In this document: piece by piece, positions 8,850-15,413 of the stretch
Position numbering within the stretch: the first letter of the stretch is position 1
Layout of the letters: each line of letters opens with the position of its first letter
Assembly: GCA_020859875.1 (NCBI GenBank)
Contig: JAJBVJ010000266.1
Span: 1 to 25,779, forward strand
Origin: Rikenellaceae bacterium
GTDB lineage: Bacteria > Bacteroidota > Bacteroidia > Bacteroidales > Rikenellaceae
DNA: 25,779 nucleotides
Direction: 5' to 3'
Position numbers and translations under genes: made by a program
The notes under the pieces: generated by a model
Databases searched by the model: none
What the model was told of the DNA's origin: nothing
Seen by the model: only the letters and a program-made list of their open reading frames with translations

Positions 8850-9821
8850 ATGAAACGAATAATAATGAGTATCGCCCTCGCGGCGGCGGCCTGCTCGGTC
8901 TTCACCTCATGCGACACGGATATAGAGGCCCGGGTAATCCAAAAGCCTTTTGAATATACCGAAGAGTATTATGCAAACCTCAGGGCCTATAAAGAGACAT
9001 TCAAGGAACGTTCGGTTTGTTTCGTTTGGTTCTCGGAATACAACAGTAATACCTACCGTTTTGCGGCTCTTCCCGACAGCGTGGATATTTGCTCGCTCTG
9101 GGGCGGCATTCCCGACCCGGAAGAAAACCCCATAGCCTACAAGGAGATGTGGGAGATGCGCAACAAGAAGGGAACACTGCTCGTCGCCCCGACCATTATA
9201 CGAATCATGGAAAACAACAACTACGAGAATTTCGGGCTCACATACGAGGATATGGTGAACCAGACGACTACCATCGACCCGGACGGTATTTATCCCGACT
9301 GGTGCGTTTTGTACGGTAATCACCTGCTCCAACAGATGTGGGACAGCGGCATCGACGGCCTCGACTTGGACTACGAACCCGAGTCGAGAGATGAACAGCG
9401 TTATGGTATTTATGAAACCAGGATGTCGCTGTTCGTCCAATATCTCGGCCAGTTTATCGGCCCGATGTCTCCGAATCCCGACAAACTGCTGATAGTGGAC
9501 GGCCACACGCCTCCGACGGACTGCGAACCCTACCTCGATTATTTCGTTCGGCAAACCTACGGACAGAACCCGGGCGGTTTTATTTCGGGATTTCCGCCCG
9601 AAAAACAGGTTTTCACCGAAAATATCGGCAACTACTGGCAGACCGGCGGTTATCTGTTGGCAATGGCCGCTTTCCAGCCATCTACCGGGTATAAGGGCGG
9701 ATTCGGAGCCTTCTACGTGCAGCGCGACTACCACACCACGGATTCCGGTTCCAACAATACCATACCATACGGCAACCTGCGCAGGGCGATTCAGATACAG
9801 AACCCCGCAGTCACAGAGTAA
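8850..9821 (+). CDS. GH18-family surface lipoprotein, catalytic motif intact (cassette B)
   Basis: A 323-residue lipoprotein (lipobox VFTSC, Cys21, then DTDIEA). Its N-terminal part, EEYYANLRAYKE to ALPDSVDICSLWGG, aligns by eye with the cassette A paralogue (DEYYAALREWKK to GLPDSVTIASNWGG). The GH18 signature is DGLDLDYE at residues 169-176, with all three acidic residues present (catalytic Glu176). A later YLDYFVRQTYGQNPGG matches the YIDYYVLQAYGGG strand of the paralogue. Expected role: hydrolysis of a GlcNAc-containing bond, most likely as an endo-beta-N-acetylglucosaminidase or chitinase-like enzyme at the cell surface. It lies 25 bp after SusD and 22 bp before a DUF1735 gene. It is about 50 residues shorter than the cassette A copy, mainly in the middle and at the C-terminal end. 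Confidence 0.83.
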   Translation: MKRIIMSIALAAAACSVFTSCDTDIEARVIQKPFEYTEEYYANLRAYKETFKERSVCFVWFSEYNSNTYRFAALPDSVDICSLWGGIPDPEENPIAYKEMWEMRNKKGTLLVAPTIIRIMENNNYENFGLTYEDMVNQTTTIDPDGIYPDWCVLYGNHLLQQMWDSGIDGLDLDYEPESRDEQRYGIYETRMSLFVQYLGQFIGPMSPNPDKLLIVDGHTPPTDCEPYLDYFVRQTYGQNPGGFISGFPPEKQVFTENIGNYWQTGGYLLAMAAFQPSTGYKGGFGAFYVQRDYHTTDSGSNNTIPYGNLRRAIQIQNPAVTE

Positions 9822-9843
9822 TTAAACCAAAAAGGAAATTACT

Positions 9844-10806
9844 ATGAAAAATATTCTAAAATATGCGGGGATATTCTTCGCGGCGGCCGCGGTTACTACC
9901 GCCTGCCAGGGCTTCGAAGATTACACCGTCACTATCGACGCACCGGCGAAAAAACTGGCTTATGTAAACCCATCGGAAACAATCTACAGTACCACGATAA
10001 TACACACACCTATCGGTTCTCCTTACGATGAGCTGGATGTGAAAATTCCCGTTCAGGCCAATACCACCGACCATGAAAGGACGGTTGCGAATTTTTCGGT
10101 CGACAATTCTCTGATCGAAGCGTACAACGCCGAAAACGGAACGGCCTATGCAGCCCTTCCGGACGGGTATATGAAATATGAAAATATGAGCAATCTGGTC
10201 ATACCGGATGGCTCGGTACTCTCGACCGACTCCCTGAGATTCTATCTCGAAGGTGATGTATCGAACCTGACCGAAGAGGGCGGCTATATGGTTGCTCTGA
10301 GCCTCGGCACCTCGAGCGGCCTTCCTGTAAGTTCTGTTTATAATGTAATATACATCTTGATCGACACAGAGTTCACACTCATACGCGAGAATCCTTCCAG
10401 TTCGGATATTACCGGCACTTTGGTAAGCGACCGATCGGGCTGGTCTTTCGACGGCGATGTAACAATGTTCGACGGAAGTACAACCACATATACATCGGCA
10501 TTTGCATCTGACAGCGATAATGTCATCGACTTGGGGGCCGGCTATTCGATAAACGCTTTTAGATTTTATCCGAGGTATTCCAATTTCGGAACTTCTTTCC
10601 GCCCGACGTCTTACACTTTACATTACAGTACCGATAATTCTACCTGGAATGATATCGGTACGGCTACCACCACACATATTTTAGTCAGCAGTAGTTATCA
10701 AACTATTGTTTTATACGGGACGGTAACCGGACGCTATATCAAGATAACACCATCGGGTGGTACTAACTATTTCGGTATGGCCGAATTCGATATTTACGCC
10801 GAATAA
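9844..10806 (+). CDS. DUF1735 + discoidin (F5/8 type C, CBM32-like) lipoprotein (cassette B)
   Basis: A 320-residue lipoprotein (lipobox VTTAC, Cys21, then QGFEDY). Residues about 45-175 look like DUF1735 (IPVQANTTDHERTVANFSVD, EAYNAENGTAYAALPDGYM). Residues about 196-320 are a discoidin/F5-8C fold: SGWSFDGD, VIDLGAGYSINAFRFYPR, TSYTLHYSTDNSTWNDIGTA and GRYIKITPSGG. Such domains often bind galactose, GlcNAc or related sugars. The paralogues in this window carry LamG or GH18 domains at this position, so the discoidin module is a swap. DNA encoding the module is clearly more AT-rich than its surroundings (10561-10740 is 74 G/C of 180 by my count) and uses more TTA and TTT codons. Probable role: surface glycan binding. 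The gene is 19 bp upstream of the next one, in the same operon. Confidence 0.85.
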   Translation: MKNILKYAGIFFAAAAVTTACQGFEDYTVTIDAPAKKLAYVNPSETIYSTTIIHTPIGSPYDELDVKIPVQANTTDHERTVANFSVDNSLIEAYNAENGTAYAALPDGYMKYENMSNLVIPDGSVLSTDSLRFYLEGDVSNLTEEGGYMVALSLGTSSGLPVSSVYNVIYILIDTEFTLIRENPSSSDITGTLVSDRSGWSFDGDVTMFDGSTTTYTSAFASDSDNVIDLGAGYSINAFRFYPRYSNFGTSFRPTSYTLHYSTDNSTWNDIGTATTTHILVSSSYQTIVLYGTVTGRYIKITPSGGTNYFGMAEFDIYAE

Positions 10807-10825
10807 TCCTAAAGAAATCGAACTT

Positions 10826-12019
10826 ATGAAAAAGTTAATTTTAATAATCACGGCACTGGGCGCCCACCTGCTTTTTTCGGGCTGCAACGAAGCGCTCGAC
10901 TATCACGACGTTCTCTATATAACGGGCACCGAAGACAATGCCAAGACCAATGTATACATCGACGGGCCCGCTACCTTCAGTATTTCCGTTACTTCCTCCA
11001 AGAAAATGGAGCAGGACGTTACCGTCTACCTGGAGATCGATGCCAGTATCCTGCCACAGTTCAGCGAGGAGATGGGTGATACATATGAAATGATCCCGGC
11101 GGGAAGCTACGTGCTGGAACAAAATTATGTTACCATCGAAGCCGGACAAAATGTCTCGCTTCCGGGAAAGCTCGAAATTCTGAGCATGGACGATTTCGTG
11201 GAAGGTGTCAATTACTGTATTCCGGTAAAGATCACGGGCAATTCCCTCGGTATGGATGTTCTGGCCTCGTCGCAGTACCAGTATTTCCTTATCCAACAGA
11301 TCATCACCACGCGGGGAACGGATATGAATAATTCGTGGTGGATAGCCATGCCCGACTCGGAAGGCGATCCGGAACTGGCTCTGTCGGCATGTACGATGGA
11401 GATACGTTTCTATGCCAACGGATGGAGAACCAGCGGCCACTACATCTCTTCGCTGATCGGCACCGAAGAGAACTTCCTGCTCCGTATCGGGGACGAAGGT
11501 ATCAAGGAATGGGATTGGCTGCAGCTTGCCGGAAGGGATAATTCCGTTAGCATAGCCGAGGCCCTTTCGCTCCAGCGATGGTATCACGTGGCAGTGGTGG
11601 ATAACGGCGTCGAAATGACGATATACCTCAACGGCGAAGATAAGGTTACCGTCGAATCCTCCAGTCTTCCCGCTATCGATCTCGGCTTCTATTATAACTG
11701 TCCGTTCGCAATAGGGCAGTCGGCAGCGGATGTTCGCTATTTCAACGGTTGGCTGAGCGAAGCCCGCCTGTGGAACCGTGCACTCACTCCCACCGAGCTG
11801 ACCAATAACGAATGTTTCGTGGATGTCGACAAAGCGCAGGGTCTGATCGGATACTGGCGCCTGGACGGAACCGATACCGACGGAAGCGGCCAGACCATAT
11901 TCCGCAACCTGGCACAGGACAAATATCACGGATATCCGAAATCCGGGTCTGATATACTTACGGCCAGCACCGCAACCCCGCGGTGGACGAGCGATTTCAA
12001 ATGCCCGATCGTAGACTAA
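10826..12019 (+). CDS. DUF1735 + LamG-type lectin-fold lipoprotein (cassette B)
   Basis: A 397-residue lipoprotein (lipobox LLFSGC, Cys20, then NEALDY). The DUF1735 domain lies at about 35-158 (VTSSKKMEQDVTVYLEIDAS, AGSYVLEQNYVTIEAGQ). The LamG/concanavalin-like domain lies at about 185-395 (ACTMEIRFYANGW, LQRWYHVAVVDNGVEMTIYL, LSEARLWNRALTPTEL, LIGYWRLDG). The ATG at 10826 gives the signal peptide; an in-frame ATG at 10757 falls inside the preceding gene. It is the last gene of cassette B, ending 15 bp before a terminator hairpin. It resembles the proteins at 1308 and 20890, so each cassette has one such protein. Likely a surface glycan-binding partner rather than an enzyme. Confidence 0.86.
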   Translation: MKKLILIITALGAHLLFSGCNEALDYHDVLYITGTEDNAKTNVYIDGPATFSISVTSSKKMEQDVTVYLEIDASILPQFSEEMGDTYEMIPAGSYVLEQNYVTIEAGQNVSLPGKLEILSMDDFVEGVNYCIPVKITGNSLGMDVLASSQYQYFLIQQIITTRGTDMNNSWWIAMPDSEGDPELALSACTMEIRFYANGWRTSGHYISSLIGTEENFLLRIGDEGIKEWDWLQLAGRDNSVSIAEALSLQRWYHVAVVDNGVEMTIYLNGEDKVTVESSSLPAIDLGFYYNCPFAIGQSAADVRYFNGWLSEARLWNRALTPTELTNNECFVDVDKAQGLIGYWRLDGTDTDGSGQTIFRNLAQDKYHGYPKSGSDILTASTATPRWTSDFKCPIVD

Positions 12020-12034
12020 TGCAGCTGTCTTACA

Positions 12035-12067
12035 ATAAACGGCCCCCGGTTTGCGGAGGCCGTTTAT
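12035..12067 (+). terminator. Terminator hairpin closing cassette B
   Basis: Perfect 10-bp arms ATAAACGGCC (12035-12044) and GGCCGTTTAT (12058-12067) with a 13-nt loop, starting 15 bp after the LamG stop codon. No long T-run follows, so some read-through into the DUF1573 gene 25 bp downstream is possible. Confidence 0.75.
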
Positions 12068-12091
12068 AAACCGATACTCAAACTCACACCT

Positions 12092-12829
12092 ATGCGCAAC
12101 AGCCGGCTTACCTATACACTTATATACTGCTGGATCGTACTGGCTCCGATCTTTGCGAGGGCCCAGACGGCGCGGATACTCAGTTTCGAAGAACCCACCC
12201 GCGAGTTGGGCACGATCCTGGAGGCCGACGGGCTCGTAAAGGTACTGTTCGAATATACCAATATAGCGGACAAGGAGGTCTCGATCGTAGATATTTATAC
12301 CCAGTGCGGCTGTGCCAGCCCCCGGTTCGACACCAAACCCATCGCACCCGGTGGGACAGGGATGGTCGAGGTCACCTTCGACCCTAAAGGTAAATTCGGG
12401 GATTTCCGATACGGCCTTACGGTAACCGCAACAAACGGGGATTACAACAAGTACAATACTCTCATATTGCGGGGCCATGTTGTAAACAGCATACCGATCG
12501 ACGAGATTAAATATCCGGCAGGTCTCTCCCAGTCGCTGCGGGCCGACATCCCGGCCGTCGGGATGAGGCTGATCCGGCGCGGGCAGTCGCGGATAAGGTC
12601 TATGAAGATCTACAACACCACGCAGGATATGATCCAGCTCGCCTACAATCCCAACAGTCCATACCTCGTAATGAAGGGGCCGGCCGTGATTCGACCGGGG
12701 GAAGAGATCGAGGTCGAATTTACGCTCAATTCCCGCCTTATGCCCCTGGGCGACTTTACCATAATGTCGACGATCCGGGCCGGAATCGAAGAGATCGGAA
12801 TCGAGGTGAAGGGTGCCGTCGAGCAATAA
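12092..12829 (+). CDS. DUF1573-containing periplasmic protein
   Basis: A 245-residue protein with a signal peptide (hydrophobic LIYCWIVLAPIFARA, cleavage near residue 24) and no lipobox. Residues about 35-130 match DUF1573: FEEPTRELGTI, VLFEYTNIADKEVSIVDI, the conserved cysteine motif TQCGCASP (Cys72, Cys74), then PIAPGGTGMVEVTFDPKGK. The C-terminal half (about 150-245) is a second beta-rich segment with SMKIYNTT and IRPGEEIEVEFTLNS, probably another immunoglobulin-like fold. DUF1573 proteins are widespread in Bacteroidetes and their function is not established. It sits alone between the terminator of cassette B and its own terminator, so it is not obviously part of either PUL. No promoter was recognised in the 72-bp gap upstream. 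Confidence 0.82.
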   Translation: MRNSRLTYTLIYCWIVLAPIFARAQTARILSFEEPTRELGTILEADGLVKVLFEYTNIADKEVSIVDIYTQCGCASPRFDTKPIAPGGTGMVEVTFDPKGKFGDFRYGLTVTATNGDYNKYNTLILRGHVVNSIPIDEIKYPAGLSQSLRADIPAVGMRLIRRGQSRIRSMKIYNTTQDMIQLAYNPNSPYLVMKGPAVIRPGEEIEVEFTLNSRLMPLGDFTIMSTIRAGIEEIGIEVKGAVEQ

Positions 12830-12865
12830 ACCGCAGCCCGCACGGGCGTGAACATTCGTAATTAC

Positions 12866-12900
12866 CAGAAGCCGGAGGGTATCGCTCCGGCTTCTGTTTT
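12866..12900 (+). terminator. Rho-independent terminator after the DUF1573 gene
   Basis: Perfect 12-bp arms CAGAAGCCGGAG (12866-12877) and CTCCGGCTTCTG (12885-12896), 7-nt loop, then TTTT. Confidence 0.92.
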
Positions 12901-13166
12901 GAAACCCACTCTACCCGGCATAAAGAGCGACTTGTACAATTTTTTACTATTTTGTCCGCGCTTTATTCCTTTCTCCGGTCTTCGCCGAATTAACTCTAAC
13001 CTTAAATGATCCACAATGAAAAAACCCGAACCACCCCTCTCCGGCAGTCCGTAACGGTGCGGCACGGCCCCTCTGTTTCCATTGAAAACCAGATACCACC
13101 CGAGTGGGTGACCACTGGATTGTCCTACGCAAGCTAACCCTTCTCTCAATATGAAAAGAAACGAAT
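12901..13166 (+). promoter_or_regulatory. Non-coding leader upstream of the ECF sigma gene
   Basis: A 266-bp stretch with no credible gene. It must hold the promoter for the sigma-FecR genes. An AT-rich block at 12931-12954 contains TTG (12932-12934) and TATTTTG (12948-12954), which resemble the Bacteroidetes -33 and -7 elements, but their spacing (13 bp) is shorter than usual, so the call is weak. A hairpin with an internal loop lies at 13089-13118: CCAG/CTGG outer pairs, 4/4 internal loop, CACCC/GGGTG inner pairs, GAGT loop. If transcription starts near 12960, the 5' leader is about 200 nt, long for a sigma-factor gene. Confidence 0.35.
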
Positions 13167-13696
13167 ATGTTGTTTAAACGGAAAGAACATTTAAGGGATT
13201 TCGAGAAATTTTTCCTCGAATATTATCCCCGTGCAAAGGCCTTTGCCCGCAAGATACTAATGTCGGACGAAGATGCCGAAGATATCACCCAGGATATATT
13301 CCTGAAGCTGATGGACAAGCCCGACATATGGCGCGACAAGCAGAAAAGGGAGAGGTACCTTTTCGTTATGCTGCGCAACCATATCTTCAACCTTATCAAA
13401 CGGCGTAAAGTCGAACGGAGATACCAGGGGGCCTCCATGCGGGCTACAACCCCACGCCGGACCTGGAGATCGAAGAGAAGCTCAACGAAAAGGAGCTGGA
13501 ACTAATCACCATCCATACGGTAGACAACATGCCCGAGCAGAGGAAGATAATCTTCAGGCTGAGCCGCTATGAAGGCAGGACGAACATGGAGATCGCCGAG
13601 GCGCTGGGCCTCTCCGTGCGTACTGTCGAACGCCATATTTACCTCGCCCTCGCAGACCTGAAAAAAGTATTGAAATCTTATTTGCCCGTTGAGTAG
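13167..13696 (+). pseudogene. ECF (sigma-70 family) RNA polymerase sigma factor, interrupted by a one-base frameshift
   Basis: The first frame, from ATG 13167, encodes sigma region 2: FEKFFLEYYPRAKAFARKIL, the DAEDITQDIFLKL core-binding helix, and RYLFVMLRNHIFNLIKRRK. It then loses sense after the G5 run at 13427-13431 and stops at 13505. Region 4 continues in another frame to a stop at 13694-13696: EEKLNEKELELI, MPEQRKIIFRLSRYEGRTN, then the helix-turn-helix MEIAEALGLSVRTVERHIY. Restoring one G (G6) joins both frames as QGGLHAGYNPTPDLEIEEK and gives 176 residues, the normal ECF size. The partner anti-sigma gene follows after 34 bp. Either the sigma factor is truly inactive, or this is an assembly or read error in a homopolymer, or the run is phase-variable. 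As written, the product would lack the -35-binding domain. Confidence 0.88.
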
Positions 13697-13730
13697 TAGC
13701 TCCGGACAAATTGTAAAAAAGACTATAGAC

Positions 13731-14723
13731 ATGAACAAAAAAATGCATCAAGACCCCGGCAAGATTATAGACCTTTACACCGAAACCACAGCCGGCGAGC
13801 ATTCGCGGGACATGTTCCACGGGTGGCTTACCGACGGCAACGACTCCGAAGAAAAGGATAAGGCGCTGTACGAATTGTGGAAACGGACAAAGGGCGACTC
13901 GGACGAACGCCGCACCGTGGCCTCGTTCAATTCGCTGATGTACAAGGCGCAGTCCAACCGGGGAAGGAAACTCGGTCAGAAGATCCTCCGGTACACCGCA
14001 TCTATCGCCGCCGCAGTTGCCGTCGCTGCCATCTATATTGCCGTAAGGAATACTCCGGCAGATGTCAATTTCGTGGAGCATTTCGTCCCCTCGGGCCACT
14101 CCGAAAAGATCGTTCTTCCCGACGGAACAGACGTCTATACCAACTCCGGAACCATTCTGCTTTATTCCGAAAATTACGGGCGCGACAGCCGGACGGTATA
14201 TATGCTCGGGGAAGCCAATTTCAAGGTCAAAAAAGACAGCGACACCCCTTTTATTGTAAAATCCAAAGATTTCTCGGTCACGGCGCTCGGTACGGAGTTC
14301 GACGTTTCGTCTTACCCGGACGATCCCTACTTCAAGGCCACGCTCATTAGCGGCAGCATCAAAATCCGCCAGAACGACAGCGACGCCGAGTTCCTGCTGA
14401 TGCCTGCCGAACAGATAATCTACAACAAGCCCACTTCACAATACCAAAAGATCGTGGGGGTAGACCTCTATGAGGCTACGGCCTGGCAGCGCGGCGAGCT
14501 GATCTTCAAGGGGGCGACCATGAACGAGATCCTGCTGGTGCTCGAGCGGAAATTCGATGTGACATTCCAGTACCGCTCCAATGTTTTCAACGGCGACAAG
14601 TTCAATTTCAAATTCAAGAAAGAAACCACCTTACCCGAAATAATGTCGATCATAATGGAAGTGGCCGACAATTTCACCTATAAGGCCGAGGACGATATCT
14701 ATTACATAGATCGTAAGCGGTAG
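13731..14723 (+). CDS. FecR-family anti-sigma factor (cassette C)
   Basis: A 330-residue single-pass membrane protein. The cytoplasmic N-terminal region (1-82) includes KALYELWKRTKGDSDERR. The membrane segment is about 85-105 (ILRYTASIAAAVAVAAIYIAV). The periplasmic FecR domain covers about 112-215 (VPSGHSEKIVLPDGTDVYTN, GEANFKVKKDS, TALGTEFDVSSYPDD), and a DUF4974-like C-terminus follows (ELIFKGATMNEILLVLERKF). The ATG at 13731 is preferred; an in-frame TTG at 13689 overlaps the sigma gene. It should hold the sigma factor encoded 34 bp upstream inactive until the STN domain of the SusC downstream signals. It is more divergent from the FecR at 2614 than the SusC and SusD pairs are from each other. 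Confidence 0.92.
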   Translation: MNKKMHQDPGKIIDLYTETTAGEHSRDMFHGWLTDGNDSEEKDKALYELWKRTKGDSDERRTVASFNSLMYKAQSNRGRKLGQKILRYTASIAAAVAVAAIYIAVRNTPADVNFVEHFVPSGHSEKIVLPDGTDVYTNSGTILLYSENYGRDSRTVYMLGEANFKVKKDSDTPFIVKSKDFSVTALGTEFDVSSYPDDPYFKATLISGSIKIRQNDSDAEFLLMPAEQIIYNKPTSQYQKIVGVDLYEATAWQRGELIFKGATMNEILLVLERKFDVTFQYRSNVFNGDKFNFKFKKETTLPEIMSIIMEVADNFTYKAEDDIYYIDRKR

Positions 14724-14730
14724 TTGTTTA

Positions 14731-14848
14731 ACGTTAATTCTGCTGCCCATGAAACAAAAGGATCCGGCTTTTTAAAGGCGGAGACGAAAAGAAAAAACAT
14801 AGGATCGAGGGGCCCAGGCTGCCCTGCGTCGACCGGCAGAATTAACGT
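14731..14848. repeat. 13-bp perfect inverted repeat bracketing about 90 bp between FecR and SusC
   Basis: The left arm ACGTTAATTCTGC (14731-14743) and right arm GCAGAATTAACGT (14836-14848) are exact reverse complements. One G-U and one G-C pair extend the stem inward to 15. The enclosed stretch is purine-rich (about 14781-14812) and contains smaller GC-rich complementarities. It occupies most of the 152-bp gap, which has no coding potential. The equivalent gap of cassette B has a different, shorter hairpin. Possible readings are a structured SusC mRNA leader, a processing site that separates the regulatory and structural parts of the transcript, a double operator, or a small inserted element. 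Confidence 0.6.
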
Positions 14849-14875
14849 AAAAACAAACTAACCAACTTACGACCT

Positions 14876-15406
14876 ATGAACAAAACATGTACACGGGTAT
14901 TATTTAGATTTCTATTTATATCCTGTCTACTGGGGCTTCATCTTAACCTATCGGCACAGGATAATTCGAGGATCACCATAACCGGCAGCAGCGTTACCAT
15001 CAAGGATGCGCTGCGCGAAGTGGAAAAACAGACAGACTACTCCGTAAACTACAACGAAACAAAACTGGACGACAGCAAGCAGCTCGATCTCTCGGTGGTC
15101 GACCAGTCTCTCGACGAAACCATGAAAGCCATTTTGGGCGGCACCGGTTTCGGTTATCAGGTACGCAACGGCTATATCATCATCGTTCCCGAACGGCAGG
15201 AATCCCCGCAGGAACCCAATGTCGTCACCGGACGAATCACCGACGAAGAGGGTCTTCCCTTGGTGGGTGTCGCCGTAACGATCCCAGGAACATCCACGGG
15301 AACATCCACCAACCAGACGGGTACCTTTTCGATCACGGCCCCCCCCGGGCAGTACCCTGAGCATCTCCTATCTCGGTTATCAGAACCAGACGATCACCAT
15401 CACTAA
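14876..15406 (+). CDS. SusC-type transporter, N-terminal part, frameshifted (cassette C)
   Basis: This frame encodes the first part of a SusC: signal peptide (FRFLFISCLLGLHLNLSA, cleavage near residue 27), an STN domain (about 32-105, ITITGSSVTIKDALREVEKQ to GYIIIVP) and most of a carboxypeptidase-D regulatory-like domain (about 117-158, VTGRITDEEGLPLVGVAVTI). At a C8 run (15339-15346) the frame changes and stops after about 18 nonsense residues. Removing one C continues it as TAPPGSTLSISYLGYQNQ into the plug and barrel encoded from 15350 to 18191, giving one protein of 1104 residues, a normal SusC length. As written, the sensing domain would be made without the transporter. The intact paralogue at 3803 shows the expected layout. 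Confidence 0.88.
   Translation: MNKTCTRVLFRFLFISCLLGLHLNLSAQDNSRITITGSSVTIKDALREVEKQTDYSVNYNETKLDDSKQLDLSVVDQSLDETMKAILGGTGFGYQVRNGYIIIVPERQESPQEPNVVTGRITDEEGLPLVGVAVTIPGTSTGTSTNQTGTFSITAPPGQYPEHLLSRLSEPDDHHH
15339..15346 (+). repeat. C8 homopolymer at the SusC frameshift
   Basis: Eight consecutive C bases inside the carboxypeptidase-D-like domain of SusC. Seven would keep the frame open. Runs of this length are prone to slipped-strand mispairing in cells and to indel errors in sequencing. Confidence 0.85.
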
Positions 15407-15413
15407 TCAAAAG

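Noticed and set aside
10841..12826. A 661-codon open frame on the minus strand covering the LamG gene, the terminator and the DUF1573 gene
   Set aside because: Both plus-strand genes have clear signal peptides and family motifs, and the minus-strand frame crosses a terminator hairpin and shows no recognisable domain. Codon structure of the real genes keeps that antisense frame free of stops.
13089..13118. Hairpin considered as part of a cobalamin or other known riboswitch
   Set aside because: The sequence ACCACTGG only loosely resembles a cobalamin-box motif, and no other conserved riboswitch elements were found; there is also no metabolic context for it.
12862..13149. A 95-codon minus-strand frame in the gap before the sigma gene
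   Set aside because: It ends inside the terminator hairpin, shows no domain or ribosome-binding context, and has unusual composition; the region is better read as a leader.
13502..14099. Minus-strand open frames across the broken sigma factor and the FecR start
   Set aside because: They lie opposite the sigma region 4 and FecR coding sequence, which are clearly recognisable on the plus strand once the frameshift is allowed for.
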